From NCBI GenBank assembly GCA_965227875.1, contig OZ245783.1:1116001-1180000 (forward strand): a DNA stretch of 64,000 nucleotides. The letters run 5' to 3'. Shown piece after piece: positions 15,553 to 24,379 of this stretch. The position numbers and the translations under genes were made by a program. Source of the DNA: G965227875 sp965227875 (GTDB taxonomy: Bacteria; Pseudomonadota; Alphaproteobacteria; Rhizobiales; JAJFHC01). A model generated the notes under the pieces. The model did no database searches, was not told where the DNA came from, and saw only the letters and a list, made by a program, of their open reading frames with translations. Every line of letters begins with the position of its first letter. Positions within the stretch are counted from its first letter, which is position 1.

Positions 15553-17148
15553 TCACTGCTGCACGCGAACCCCCAGCGTCAGCGTGTTGTTCACGAAATC
15601 GCTGTTGCCGACATTGCTTTCCTGCTGCTCGTAGGCATAACCGGCCCTCACGACGATGTTGCGGTTCATGAGATATTCCAGACCGAGCGTCGCCCCGTAG
15701 GTTTCCTCCACGGTCGATATGCCGCGATACTTGGTGTGATTGTACGACACGCCCGCATTCGCGGTGATGTTTTCACGCAAGGCATGTTCGATCGCGAGTT
15801 GGGCGGTCCGGGAAAGCGCGCCCGGCGACCCGGACTCGTTCGTCTCCTCGATCTCCGTCTGCACGCTGCCGGTGAGTTTCGTGAGTCTCGTGGGCGACCA
15901 TGTGATTGAACCGTTGGCGATGAATCCGCCCAGGTTCTTCAGGGACGGATCGTCGAAGTCCCTGTATCCGTACCCGGCGGAGAATTCGCCCTGGAGGATC
16001 GGGCTGAGGTTGACCGCGACGCCGGCCACCGCCTCCACGCCATCGGAATCCCGCCGTAGACCGTTCCGGTCGACGCGCTTGCGGTGCTCGCGCACGGAAT
16101 AGGTGCCCTCGATAAAAGGCTGGATCGCGGGCGTGTGCTCGTACCCCAGACGCAGTGTCGCGCCGGCCTCGTAATAGTCGCGATCCGCGCTGCTCTGGTT
16201 GCCGCCGCCCGAAATCTCCACGGGACCGTACTCGAGGACTTCGAGGTCGCCACGTGCCGTGGCCACCAGCCGGTTGAACCGGTGGGTCACACCGGCACTG
16301 GCGGTCCATGTCGTCTGGTCGGGCTCGCTCGACGCCGTATCGGGAACCTCGAGCGACGACCGCGCCTCCTGCCCGAAATTGTATCCGCCCTTGAGATCGA
16401 CCCTTGTCCTGCGCGTCACGTCGATGCGGGCCGTGCCTTCGATATCGATTTCGCTCGTGTCTTCCGTGCTCTGCTCGTCGTAGTAGACGTGCTTGCTCGA
16501 CAGGCGCAGCGTTGCCGCATGACGCGACCAGTCGGTCTCCACGCGCAACTCCGGCGCCACGGTGTACCCGATGTCGCTCTTGCGGTTCCGTTCGGTCTCC
16601 AGGACGTTGTCGGTGAATTCGAGCCCGGTCTCCACCGCGGGATAGAAGCGGAGCGTTCCGACACGCAGTCCCAGGGGATCGTAGGGTCCGAGCACCTCCG
16701 AAGCGGCCGGATCCCCGGTGCCGTCGGCAAGCGTGTCGTCCCGTCCGCCGATCGCCCCGGTAATGGCCGGATCGGATTGTGCTCCAGCCGCCGAGGTTGC
16801 CGTGTCCTGCCCGTCCGTGGCCGACAGGGACGGCTCACCTGTCCGTGTCTCGTCCTCGCCGCCGGTCGCGACGAGACCGCCGGGAGGGGTTTCCGCCTGC
16901 CGGTCGCGGACGACGAGCGGGCTGTCGTCCCCCCCGAGGTCCGGAAGGCCGGTCGTATCCATGCGTCCCCGAAGGCCGTTCGCACCTGTGCCGGCGCCGG
17001 CCTGCGGCGGCAGAAAGCCGTCCTCGCCGGCGAACTGTGCCATGGCCCCGCTGCCGGAGGCGACAATCAGCGCCAGGACTAGACCAGGACAGAGCCGCGC
17101 CGGACGGGCCGACGGTCGTTCGTTGCTGTGGCGGCGTTTCGAAATCAA
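15553..17148 (-). CDS. Outer-membrane beta-barrel protein (BBP2-like putative porin)
   Basis: About 531 aa. A signal peptide (LCPGLVLALIVASGSGAMA, then Q) precedes about 130 residues of low-complexity, Gly/Asp/Thr-rich linker. Many alternating hydrophobic strands follow, with repeated ITWSPTRLTKLTGS-like hairpins, and the chain ends TLGVRVQQ. That layout fits the BBP2/OMP_b-brl families often found near exopolysaccharide genes. Start is uncertain: the TTG at 17148 has AAGGA at good spacing and gives a normal signal peptide. An ATG at 17214 has no ribosome-binding site and would add a 22-residue Arg-rich leader. Specific role unknown. Confidence 0.75.
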   Translation of the reverse strand: MISKRRHSNERPSARPARLCPGLVLALIVASGSGAMAQFAGEDGFLPPQAGAGTGANGLRGRMDTTGLPDLGGDDSPLVVRDRQAETPPGGLVATGGEDETRTGEPSLSATDGQDTATSAAGAQSDPAITGAIGGRDDTLADGTGDPAASEVLGPYDPLGLRVGTLRFYPAVETGLEFTDNVLETERNRKSDIGYTVAPELRVETDWSRHAATLRLSSKHVYYDEQSTEDTSEIDIEGTARIDVTRRTRVDLKGGYNFGQEARSSLEVPDTASSEPDQTTWTASAGVTHRFNRLVATARGDLEVLEYGPVEISGGGNQSSADRDYYEAGATLRLGYEHTPAIQPFIEGTYSVREHRKRVDRNGLRRDSDGVEAVAGVAVNLSPILQGEFSAGYGYRDFDDPSLKNLGGFIANGSITWSPTRLTKLTGSVQTEIEETNESGSPGALSRTAQLAIEHALRENITANAGVSYNHTKYRGISTVEETYGATLGLEYLMNRNIVVRAGYAYEQQESNVGNSDFVNNTLTLGVRVQQ

Positions 17149-17353
17149 GGACCTGTCCTTCGCGGCAGGGCGGGCGCGGGGTCGGGGCAGGCGCCTGAAA
17201 CCGGCGCCTCGCATGCTGGCAAACCGTAAATCTTTGTGGTTAATAAGGTGAAAACGGCTTTGACCCCGTATCAGCGATTCCCCGCACGTTCGCCAACACC
17301 CCTGCCGGGCCGGCGAACGGTTTCGTTCCGGCCCAAGAAAGCGGACAGATGCC

Positions 17354-18355
17354 ATGCCACTGACCGACCCGACCAGCCGCAACATCGCCGACGATCCGAT
17401 CGTGTCCTCGGCAAAACGGACACTCGCCATCGAGGCTGGCGGGCTCGAACGGCTGGGCCTTGCACTCGACGGGCCCCTGGGGGAGACGTTCGGGGCCGTC
17501 GTGCGGCTCCTGCACGGCGCCAGGGGGCGCGTGTTCCTGTCGGGCATGGGCAAGAGCGGCCAGATCGCGCGCAAGATCTCGTCCACGCTTTCATCGACCG
17601 GCACGCCGTCCATCTTCATCCATCCCAGCGAAGCCAGCCATGGCGACCTCGGCATGATCACGCCCGACGACGTGATCGTCGTCCTGTCGTGGTCCGGGGA
17701 AACCCAGGAACTCAAGGATCTCGTCGCCTATTCGCGGCGATTCGGTGTGCCTCTCGTGGCGATTTCGTCATCGTCCGGCAGCACACTCGGCAGCGCCGCG
17801 GATCACGTCCTTGCCCTGCCCGTCCATGAGGAAGCCTGTCCGAACGGCCTCGCGCCGACCACGTCGACGACGATGCAGCTCGCGATCGGCGACGCCATGG
17901 CGATCGCGCTGCTCGAGGCGAAGGGTTTCACCGCGCTCGACTTCAAGATCCTCCATCCGGGCGGCAAGCTCGGCGCCGCGCTCGCCTTCGTGAAGGACAT
18001 CATGCACACTGGCGATCAGCTGCCGCTCGCCCATACCGACACCCTGATGTCGGACGCCCTCGTCATCATGACCGAACGCAGCTTCGGCTGTCTCGGCGCT
18101 GTGGACGGCGAGGGAAAACTGGCCGGCATCATCACCGATGGCGACCTTCGCCGGCACATGTCGGCGGACCTGCTGGCACGGCCCATTCACGAGATCATGA
18201 CGCGGTCGCCCATCGTCATGGCTCCGGACGATCTCGCCTCGCGGGCGCTCGAGGTGCTCAACAGCGCTTCGATCACCAGCGTCTTCGTCACCCGGGACGG
18301 CACACCCCTCGGGATCATCCACATCCATGACCTGTTGCGGGTGGGCGTCGCGTGA
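17354..18355 (+). CDS. kdsD: KpsF/GutQ family arabinose-5-phosphate isomerase
   Basis: Interconverts ribulose-5-phosphate and arabinose-5-phosphate, the first step towards Kdo for lipid A core or capsule. The 333-aa product has an N-terminal SIS domain (about 40-180; GMGKSGQIARKI, LSWSGETQEL) and two C-terminal CBS domains (from about 210; KDIMHTGDQLP and IMTRSP). Length and order are typical. ATG at 17354 begins MPLTDPTSRN. It diverges from the beta-barrel gene, which supports an envelope-polysaccharide setting for both. Confidence 0.93.
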   Translation: MPLTDPTSRNIADDPIVSSAKRTLAIEAGGLERLGLALDGPLGETFGAVVRLLHGARGRVFLSGMGKSGQIARKISSTLSSTGTPSIFIHPSEASHGDLGMITPDDVIVVLSWSGETQELKDLVAYSRRFGVPLVAISSSSGSTLGSAADHVLALPVHEEACPNGLAPTTSTTMQLAIGDAMAIALLEAKGFTALDFKILHPGGKLGAALAFVKDIMHTGDQLPLAHTDTLMSDALVIMTERSFGCLGAVDGEGKLAGIITDGDLRRHMSADLLARPIHEIMTRSPIVMAPDDLASRALEVLNSASITSVFVTRDGTPLGIIHIHDLLRVGVA

Positions 18356-18608
18356 CGTCACGGCCGCCTGTTTCGTTTTGAAACATCGGGCCTTGCGTTT
18401 CACGATCGGTTAACCACGAACATTAACCGGCCGGCCGTTCTACACATGGCGTTAACTATGATATCGCATTGAAATACATGCGATAAACGTGCTCCGTTAT
18501 TAGCACTTGCTTAGGGAAGGTCCCCTATTATGCCGCCATCGGAGAGGTGAACTGGGAACCCGTGTCGATCGCGCATTCCGCGCGGCGACGGGCGTTCTGG
18601 GGGACAAG
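18356..18608 (+). promoter_or_regulatory. Upstream region of the motA-type gene with two palindromes
   Basis: Comparatively AT-rich gap. It holds cggttaa-N9-ttaaccg (18407-18429) and tatcgcat-N8-atgcgata (18462-18485), both with perfect arms. A possible -10 box TATTAT is at 18526-18531, with no good -35 at normal spacing. A small gtttc/gaaac hairpin (18370-18384) just after the kdsD stop could end that transcript weakly. Confidence 0.45.
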
Positions 18609-19376
18609 ATGGATCTGGCAACAATAATCGGGATTATTCTCGGATCGATAATCGTGAGCGCCGCCATTTTCATGGGCGGCAACTTCATGACGTTCGTCAA
18701 CCTGCCGTCCCTGCTGATCGTTTTCGGCGGCACGATCGCGGCAACGGTCCTTCGCTTCCCGCTGTCGGGTGTCGCGGGATCGCTGGCGCTCGGCGGCAAG
18801 ATCGCCTTCACGCAGGCGAAGGTCAATCCGCGCGAAATGATCGACGAGATCGCCCGTCTCGCGGAAATCATCCGCAAGAACGGCCCGCTCGGGCTTGAAG
18901 GCGTACCCATCGAGGACGAGTTCCTCAGCAAGGGCATCCAGTATGTCGCCGACGGCTATGACGGCGAAGCCATCCAGGAATCGCTGTCCAAGGAACGCGA
19001 CCTGCGGCTGGAGCGGCTCGAGGAAGGCAAGCGCATCTTCAAGGCCATGGGCGACTCCGCTCCGGCCTTCGGCATGATCGGTACGCTGGTCGGTCTCGTT
19101 CAGATGCTGAGCACCATGGACGATCCGTCCACGATCGGTCCGTCTATGGCGGTCGCCCTGCTGACCACTCTCTATGGCGCGATCGTGGCCAACATGGTCT
19201 GCCTGCCGATCGCCGACAAGCTCGATGCGAAATTCAAGATCGAAGAGATCAATCTCACCCTGTCGATCGACGGCGTGGCCCAGATTCGCGAGAACAAGAG
19301 CCCCGACGTGATCAAGGAACTGCTCGTTTCCTACCTGCCCGAAAAGCAGCGCGAAGAACTTGCCCAGGCGGCATAA
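18609..19376 (+). CDS. MotA/PomA-type stator subunit (MotA/TolQ/ExbB family)
   Basis: Inner-membrane subunit of an ion-driven motor, expected to pair 5:2 with the MotB-like protein encoded next. The 255-aa product starts MDLATIIGIILGSIIV, the short PomA/MotA form. It has two N-terminal membrane segments, a cytoplasmic loop (KVNPREMIDEI to FKAMGDSAPAFG) and two C-terminal segments including GMIGTLVGLVQML. An upstream start is open, but GGGGGACAAG ahead of 18609 decides. No other flagellar gene is in the window, so flagellar rotation is inferred from family. Confidence 0.88.
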   Translation: MDLATIIGIILGSIIVSAAIFMGGNFMTFVNLPSLLIVFGGTIAATVLRFPLSGVAGSLALGGKIAFTQAKVNPREMIDEIARLAEIIRKNGPLGLEGVPIEDEFLSKGIQYVADGYDGEAIQESLSKERDLRLERLEEGKRIFKAMGDSAPAFGMIGTLVGLVQMLSTMDDPSTIGPSMAVALLTTLYGAIVANMVCLPIADKLDAKFKIEEINLTLSIDGVAQIRENKSPDVIKELLVSYLPEKQREELAQAA

Positions 19377-19395
19377 CCTTCAGGACTGACACGAG

Positions 19396-20247
19396 ATGGC
19401 GAGGAAAAAAGCAGTATCGCAGGGCGCACCGGAATGGATCGTCACGTTCGCCGATCTCATGTCCCTGCTCGTCTGCTTCTTCGTCCTCATCATCTCGTTC
19501 TCGATCCAGGACAAGCAGAAACTGCAGGTCGTGGCCGGCTCCATGCGCGACGCTTTCGGCGTGAAGGCGGAGATGAACAAGGCCGGCCTGATCGAGGTCG
19601 AAGGCGTTCCGATCCGTGAATACGTCAAGCAGATCGCGCTCATGGAGAGCGAGAACGACACCGACTATGCCGACGAACGCCACGACAAGAACAAGAAGCA
19701 GGGCCCGGAAGCCCAGACCCACAGCTTCAAGCGGGCCGACATCAGCAAGCCCGACAAGTTCGCCCTGGCCGCGGACTCCCTGCGCCAGGCCTGGCAGGAA
19801 CTGCCGGAAATCACCGATTCCACGACCAATATCATCCTCGAGGAAACCGAGGAGGGTCTGAACATCCAGCTCGTGGACCAGGACGGCCGCGCGATGTTCG
19901 CGCCGAACACCGCCGAACCCTACGACTACACGAAGGCCCTGCTGGAGAAGATGGCGCCCGTCTTGCGCGGAATGCCGAACCGGATCTCGATCACCGGCCA
20001 TACCGACGCGACGAAGGTCTTCAACCGCACGGGTTATGGCCAGTGGGAACTGACCGCGGACCGCGCCAATGCCGCGCGGCGGATCCTTTCCGCGGCGGGC
20101 ATTCCCGACGAACGCTTCTATTCCGTCTCCGGCAAGGCCGACACCGAACCCCTGTTCCCGGACGACCGCTATCTGGCGGCCAACCGACGCATCAGCATCC
20201 TCGTCATGCGGGAAACGCCACCGCTCGCCATCGATCACAAGATGTGA
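19396..20247 (+). CDS. MotB-type stator protein with OmpA peptidoglycan-binding domain
   Basis: Partner of the preceding MotA-like subunit; it anchors the stator to peptidoglycan and carries the ion path. The product is 283 aa. It has a single N-terminal membrane helix with the essential aspartate at D20 (PEWIVTFADLMSLL), a charged linker (about 85-130) and a C-terminal OmpA/MotB domain with ITGHTDATKV, LTADRANAARRIL and NRRISILV. Unlike two ExbD-like proteins elsewhere in this window it keeps the membrane Asp. The gap to the upstream gene is 19 bases. Confidence 0.9.
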   Translation: MARKKAVSQGAPEWIVTFADLMSLLVCFFVLIISFSIQDKQKLQVVAGSMRDAFGVKAEMNKAGLIEVEGVPIREYVKQIALMESENDTDYADERHDKNKKQGPEAQTHSFKRADISKPDKFALAADSLRQAWQELPEITDSTTNIILEETEEGLNIQLVDQDGRAMFAPNTAEPYDYTKALLEKMAPVLRGMPNRISITGHTDATKVFNRTGYGQWELTADRANAARRILSAAGIPDERFYSVSGKADTEPLFPDDRYLAANRRISILVMRETPPLAIDHKM

Positions 20248-20252
20248 CCCGA

Positions 20253-20270
20253 CGGCCCCTGTCCGGGCCG
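20253..20270. terminator. Small hairpin between convergent motB-type and nfeD-type genes
   Basis: Stem cggccc / gggccg with a 6-base loop, in the 28-bp gap between converging genes. No T run; position is the main argument for a termination role. Confidence 0.35.
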
Positions 20271-20275
20271 CGGAC

Positions 20276-20743
20276 TCAGCCGGAGGCGAGTTCGTCGGGT
20301 GCGACCTTGAGGGTAGCACCGTCGACCTCGGTGACCTTGATCCGTGACCCTGCCGGCAGGTCCGGACCTTCGATCGACCACACCGAATCCCCGACCTTGA
20401 GACGCCCGGTGCCGTTCACGACGGGGGCATCCAGGACGAAACTGCGTCCCACAAGTTTCTGGAACCGCTTGTTGAGCAGCGGCTGGTCGGTTTCGATCGC
20501 CTTGGGCGTGAAATAGCGCCGCGACAGGATCAGCGTGACGACCGACAGGATCGCGAACGCCGCCACCTGCCACTGCCAGCTTATGTCGATGAACAGCACC
20601 AGCGTTCCGACGATCACAGCCGCCGCGCCGAGCCAGAGAAAGAATACCCCCGGCGCCATCAGCTCCAGGGTGAACAGGATCCCGGCCACCACCCACCAGG
20701 TCCACGGGCCGAGATACGCGAAGATGTCCGCCAGTCCGTTCAT
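20276..20743 (-). CDS. NfeD-like membrane protein (partner of SPFH protein)
   Basis: Short NfeD homologue, 155 aa. It has two or three membrane segments in the first 70 residues (WWVVAGILFTLELMAPGVFFLWL and following) and a C-terminal OB-fold-like soluble domain (about 85-150) with GRLKVGDSVWSIEG. NfeD proteins pair with SPFH/stomatin proteins in membrane microdomains. The gene starts 11 bases after the SPFH gene stop. ATG at 20743 has GGAG six bases ahead; a TTG two codons earlier has none at usable distance. Confidence 0.88.
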   Translation of the reverse strand: MNGLADIFAYLGPWTWWVVAGILFTLELMAPGVFFLWLGAAAVIVGTLVLFIDISWQWQVAAFAILSVVTLILSRRYFTPKAIETDQPLLNKRFQKLVGRSFVLDAPVVNGTGRLKVGDSVWSIEGPDLPAGSRIKVTEVDGATLKVAPDELASG

Positions 20744-20754
20744 GGGCAACTCCG

Positions 20755-21738
20755 TCAGCGGCGACCGTCCGTCGCCGGGACCGAGCCCGCCGACGATCCG
20801 TCCACGTCGCGCCCGAAGGCTTCTTTCGCGATCTCCGTGATGCCGCTGATGCTTCCGATGAGCGACGTGGCTTCGAGCGGCAGCATGATCACCTTCTGGT
20901 TGCGCGCCGTGGCGATGGACCCGATCGCTTCGACGTACTTGTTGGCGACGAAATAGTTGATCGCCTGCACGTCCCCGTTGGCGATGGCTTCGGAGACCAT
21001 CGCCGTCGCCTTGGCTTCCGCCTCCGCCTGGCGCTCCCTCGCTTCGGCATCGCGGAACGCGGCTTCCTTGCGGCCTTCCGCCGCCAGGATCTGGGCCTGT
21101 TTCTCACCGTCCGCCTGCAGGATCTCGGATTGCCTCTGGCCCTCGGCCTCGAGGATCGCGGCCCGCTTCTCGCGTTCGGCCTTCATCTGCCGGGCCATGG
21201 AATCGACCAGGTCGCGCGGCGGGTTGATGTCCTTGATCTCGATCCGCGTCACCTTCACGCCCCAGGGCGTGGTCGCGTGATCGACCACTTGCAGGAGCCG
21301 CGCGTTGATCTCGTCGCGCTGCGACAGCAACTCGTCCAGGTCCATGCTCCCCATGACGGTTCGCGTATTGGTCATCGTGAGGTTCAGGATCGCCATTTCC
21401 AGGTCGTTGACCTCGTAGGAGGCCTTGGCGGCGTCAAGGACCTGGAAGAAGGCAACACCGTCCACGGTCACCATGGCGTTGTCCTTGGTGATGACCTCCT
21501 GGCTCGGGACATTGAGCACCTGTTCCATCATGTTCATCTTCCGGCCGACCCGGTCGATGAACGGCACGAGGAGACTGAGCCCGGGCTCGAGGGCGCGGGT
21601 GTAGCGGCCGAAACGTTCGACCGTGTAGCTGTATCCCTGGGGCACGACGCGTATCGCCTGGAAGACGATGATGACGAACAGGAAGAGCAGGACGATGACG
21701 AAGACGCCCGAACCGAGTTCCACACCGAAATCTTCCAT
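20755..21738 (-). CDS. SPFH/stomatin-family membrane protein (QmcA/paraslipin-like)
   Basis: Membrane-anchored scaffold protein, 327 aa. One N-terminal membrane helix (GVFVIVLLFLFVIIVFQ) is followed by the SPFH domain (about 28-190, with RYTRALEPGLSLLVPFIDRV). A long Ala/Glu/Arg-rich coiled coil (about 190-265) and a short C-terminal region come last. AGGAGA lies 10 bases before the ATG at 21738; upstream frame extension is discounted. It sits directly ahead of nfeD, the usual pairing, thought to organise lipid domains or protein quality control. Confidence 0.92.
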   Translation of the reverse strand: MEDFGVELGSGVFVIVLLFLFVIIVFQAIRVVPQGYSYTVERFGRYTRALEPGLSLLVPFIDRVGRKMNMMEQVLNVPSQEVITKDNAMVTVDGVAFFQVLDAAKASYEVNDLEMAILNLTMTNTRTVMGSMDLDELLSQRDEINARLLQVVDHATTPWGVKVTRIEIKDINPPRDLVDSMARQMKAEREKRAAILEAEGQRQSEILQADGEKQAQILAAEGRKEAAFRDAEARERQAEAEAKATAMVSEAIANGDVQAINYFVANKYVEAIGSIATARNQKVIMLPLEATSLIGSISGITEIAKEAFGRDVDGSSAGSVPATDGRR

Positions 21739-21840
21739 AGCGCATGTTCTCCTGTGCGAATCACCCGCTTTTGCCCGGGCACCCCCCTGAATATGGGAAT
21801 TAAGGGGCACAATTGCACGAAGAACCGTGGCGGACGGCCT

Positions 21841-22872
21841 TCAGATCCAGCCCTGCAGCTCCCTCAGGACCAGCTTCTCGAGCATGGCCATTCCGGCGTC
21901 GCTGTCGTTCAGACAGGGCAGCGCGGCGAAGTTTCGTCCGCCCTTTTCGTGAAAGGCCTCGCCCGCCGCGATCGCGATCTCCTCGAGCGTCTCCACGCAG
22001 TCGGCGGCAAAACCGGGCGTCACCACGGCAAGATCCTTTACACCTTCGGACGCCAGCCGCTCCACCGTTTCGTCAGTATAGGGCTGCAGCCATTCTTCCG
22101 GGCCGAAGCGGGACTGGAACGTCAACCGGAGCCGGTCTTTGTCCCAACCCAGTTCCTCGCGCAGCAGGCGCGCCGTCTTGTGACAGTGACAGTGGTACGG
22201 ATCGCCCTTCTCGAAATAGGATTTCGGCAGCCCGTGAAACGACGCCAGCACGACTTCCGGTTCCCAGCCCAGGGCGTCGATGCTCGTCCGCATGGAGTCC
22301 GCGAGCGCGGAGATATAGGCGGGATCGTCGTGATAGGGCGGGTTCGTCCGCACCGCCGGCTGCCAGCGCATCGTCTTCAGCGCGTCGAAGGCCTTGTCGA
22401 ACACGGTCGCCGACGTCGCGGCGGCATATTGCGGATACAGGGCGAACACGAGAATGCGCTCGCACCCCCGGGCCTTCAGCGAGTCGAGCTTCTCCGCGAT
22501 CGAAGGCGTCCCGTAGCGCATGGCCCAGTCGACGATCACGCCTGCCGAGTTCAGCGTCTCGGATCCGGCAAGCTTTTCGCATTGCGACCGCGTGATGGTC
22601 CGCAGCGGGGACTCGCCCTTGTCGTGGTTCCAGATTGACTCGTAGGCCTCGCCGCTCTTGCTGGGCCGCGTCGTCAGGATGATCCCGTTGAGCAGCGGCC
22701 ACCAGAGCAGGCGATTGGTCTCGATGACGCGGCGGTCGCTCAGGAACTCCTTGAGGTAGCGGCGCATCGACCAGTAGTCCGTGCCGTCGGGAGTGCCGAG
22801 GTTGACGATAAGGACGCCGCACTTGCCATAGGCGATGTCAGGATGTCCGTCAGGCCATGCCGCTTTGTTCAT
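21841..22872 (-). CDS. hemH: Ferrochelatase
   Basis: Inserts Fe2+ into protoporphyrin IX, the last step of protoheme synthesis. The 343-aa product begins with the family segment GVLIVNLGTPDGTDYWSMRRYL. It has SFHGLPKSYFEKGDPYHCHC with the catalytic metal-binding His, and VVTPGFAADCVETLEEI with the conserved Glu near the C-terminus. Length is typical of proteobacterial HemH. It is probably a separate transcript from the SPFH gene 102 bases downstream. Confidence 0.95.
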   Translation of the reverse strand: MNKAAWPDGHPDIAYGKCGVLIVNLGTPDGTDYWSMRRYLKEFLSDRRVIETNRLLWWPLLNGIILTTRPSKSGEAYESIWNHDKGESPLRTITRSQCEKLAGSETLNSAGVIVDWAMRYGTPSIAEKLDSLKARGCERILVFALYPQYAAATSATVFDKAFDALKTMRWQPAVRTNPPYHDDPAYISALADSMRTSIDALGWEPEVVLASFHGLPKSYFEKGDPYHCHCHKTARLLREELGWDKDRLRLTFQSRFGPEEWLQPYTDETVERLASEGVKDLAVVTPGFAADCVETLEEIAIAAGEAFHEKGGRNFAALPCLNDSDAGMAMLEKLVLRELQGWI

Positions 22873-23093
22873 CTTGTCGTGTCACCGGGTGTACCGCCCA
22901 TCCGTCGCCAACCCCGCGGCAGGGCGCAATCTGCATGTCCGGGTCAACATAGTTCCCCGGGAGTCGGTGTCCAGTCTTACGGTCGGTCAGCCGTTCCGGA
23001 TCATCTCGGCAGGCGGAAGCCGCTGCCGGCGCCGCGTCCTGTTACGGGCCCCGTTCCTGTCGTTGCCTGGTCCTGGCGGCACGCACCGACGGC

Positions 23094-24332
23094 TCACTCA
23101 TAACGGCGCAGGTCCGATATGACGATGCCATCTCCGGGGAGAGAGCCCCGCGGGACCAGATCCGCCGAGCCCCGCAGCTTGCAGACGGCCTGGATCGTTT
23201 CGCTCAGGCGTTCGGCATCGCCTTCGCCCGCGTCGGCTTCCGCTTTCAGCGTGAGCACGTCCTGCTCGCCTTCCCGCGAAACCTCGAGCCGGAGACGGCC
23301 AAGCTCCGGATGCCGCCGGGCGATTTCGGCCACCTGTTCGGGCCGGACGAACATGCCCTTCACCTTCGTCGCCTGGTCCGCACGACCCATCCAGCCCTTG
23401 ATCCGCATGTTGGTTCGGCCGCACGGGCTCGCTCCCTCGAGAACCGCGGACATGTCGCCGGTTCCGAAGCGGATGAGCGGATAGTCCTCGTTGAAGCTGG
23501 TGACCACAATTTCCCCGACCTCGCCCGGCGCCACCGGATCGCCGGTCCCCGGCGTGACGATCTCCACGATCACCTTCTCGTCCACGGTCATGCCTTCGCG
23601 GGCTTCCGACTCGTAGGCCACGATGCCGAGGTCAGCAGTGCCGTAGCACTGCAGGACGTCCACGCCGCGCGCCGAAAGCTCTTCCCGCAGCGAGGACGGC
23701 AGGGCCGCACCGGAAACCGCGCCCTTCTTGAGACAAGAGACGTCGCTGCCCATCTCGTCGGCCTTGTCGAGCAGCACCTTCAGATAGTCGGGCGTGCCGG
23801 CATATCCGCTCGGGCGCAGGGCGGCGATCGCCTCGACCTGCATCTGCGTGTTCCCGATACCCGCCGGAATGACGGAACAGCCCAGCGCCTGGGCACCGGT
23901 CTCGAACATCAGGCCGGCCGGCGTGAGATGGTAGGAGAAGGCGTTGTGCACGATGTCGCCGGACCGGATCCCGGCCGCGAAGAGCGCCCGGGCCACCCGC
24001 CACCAGTCATCCCCCCTGCCCTCCGGATCGAAAATGGGCCCGGGCGACATGTAGAGCCGCGCCAGATTTCCCGGTGCCGTCGTGGTCAGTCCGCCGAAGG
24101 GCGGTGCTTCCGCCTGCAGTTCCACCAGCCGGGACTTGCGCAGCACGGGCAATCCGGCCAGCGCCTCGCGCGAGTCGACGTCGCCGGGCGCGACATCGGC
24201 CAGCAGGGCCGCCCATCCCGGCGCGTTCGACTTCGCCCGTTCGATCAGTCCGGGCAGAGTGCCGAACAGGTCCCGTTCACGCTCTTCGGGGTCCCGCGTT
24301 TCGAGAGAGTCGAAAAACGCCGTATCACCCAT
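23094..24332 (-). CDS. Phenylacetate-CoA ligase-like AMP-forming enzyme (PaaK family)
   Basis: Adenylate-forming ligase, 412 aa, resembling PaaK: activates an aryl or alkyl carboxylate as its CoA thioester. Visible are FSYHLTPAGLMFE, the PSGYAGTPDYL segment, QCYGTADLGIVAYE (substrate/AMP site), RFGTGDMSAV (AMP ribose binding) and RIKGWMGRADQATKVKGMFV, the hinge and C-terminal subdomain. Some canonical P-loop residues are diverged (LYMSPGPIFD). It is the last gene of the seven-gene Liv-type cluster, 47 bases after livF, so its substrate is probably what the importer takes up. The exact compound cannot be read from sequence. Confidence 0.82.
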   Translation of the reverse strand: MGDTAFFDSLETRDPEERERDLFGTLPGLIERAKSNAPGWAALLADVAPGDVDSREALAGLPVLRKSRLVELQAEAPPFGGLTTTAPGNLARLYMSPGPIFDPEGRGDDWWRVARALFAAGIRSGDIVHNAFSYHLTPAGLMFETGAQALGCSVIPAGIGNTQMQVEAIAALRPSGYAGTPDYLKVLLDKADEMGSDVSCLKKGAVSGAALPSSLREELSARGVDVLQCYGTADLGIVAYESEAREGMTVDEKVIVEIVTPGTGDPVAPGEVGEIVVTSFNEDYPLIRFGTGDMSAVLEGASPCGRTNMRIKGWMGRADQATKVKGMFVRPEQVAEIARRHPELGRLRLEVSREGEQDVLTLKAEADAGEGDAERLSETIQAVCKLRGSADLVPRGSLPGDGIVISDLRRYE

Positions 24333-24379
24333 GGCGAGTTGCTCCCAGTCCTGTTGTGTTTCCGTGGTTCGACGGCCGG

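Noticed and set aside
15553..17715. Upstream extension of the beta-barrel gene to 17715
   Set aside because: It would run through the divergent kdsD start and place the signal peptide nearly 200 residues inside the protein.
18407..18429. CtrA binding site at the ttaa pair upstream of motA
   Set aside because: The spacing between ttaa halves is 9, not the 7 of the known consensus; kept only as an unassigned palindrome.
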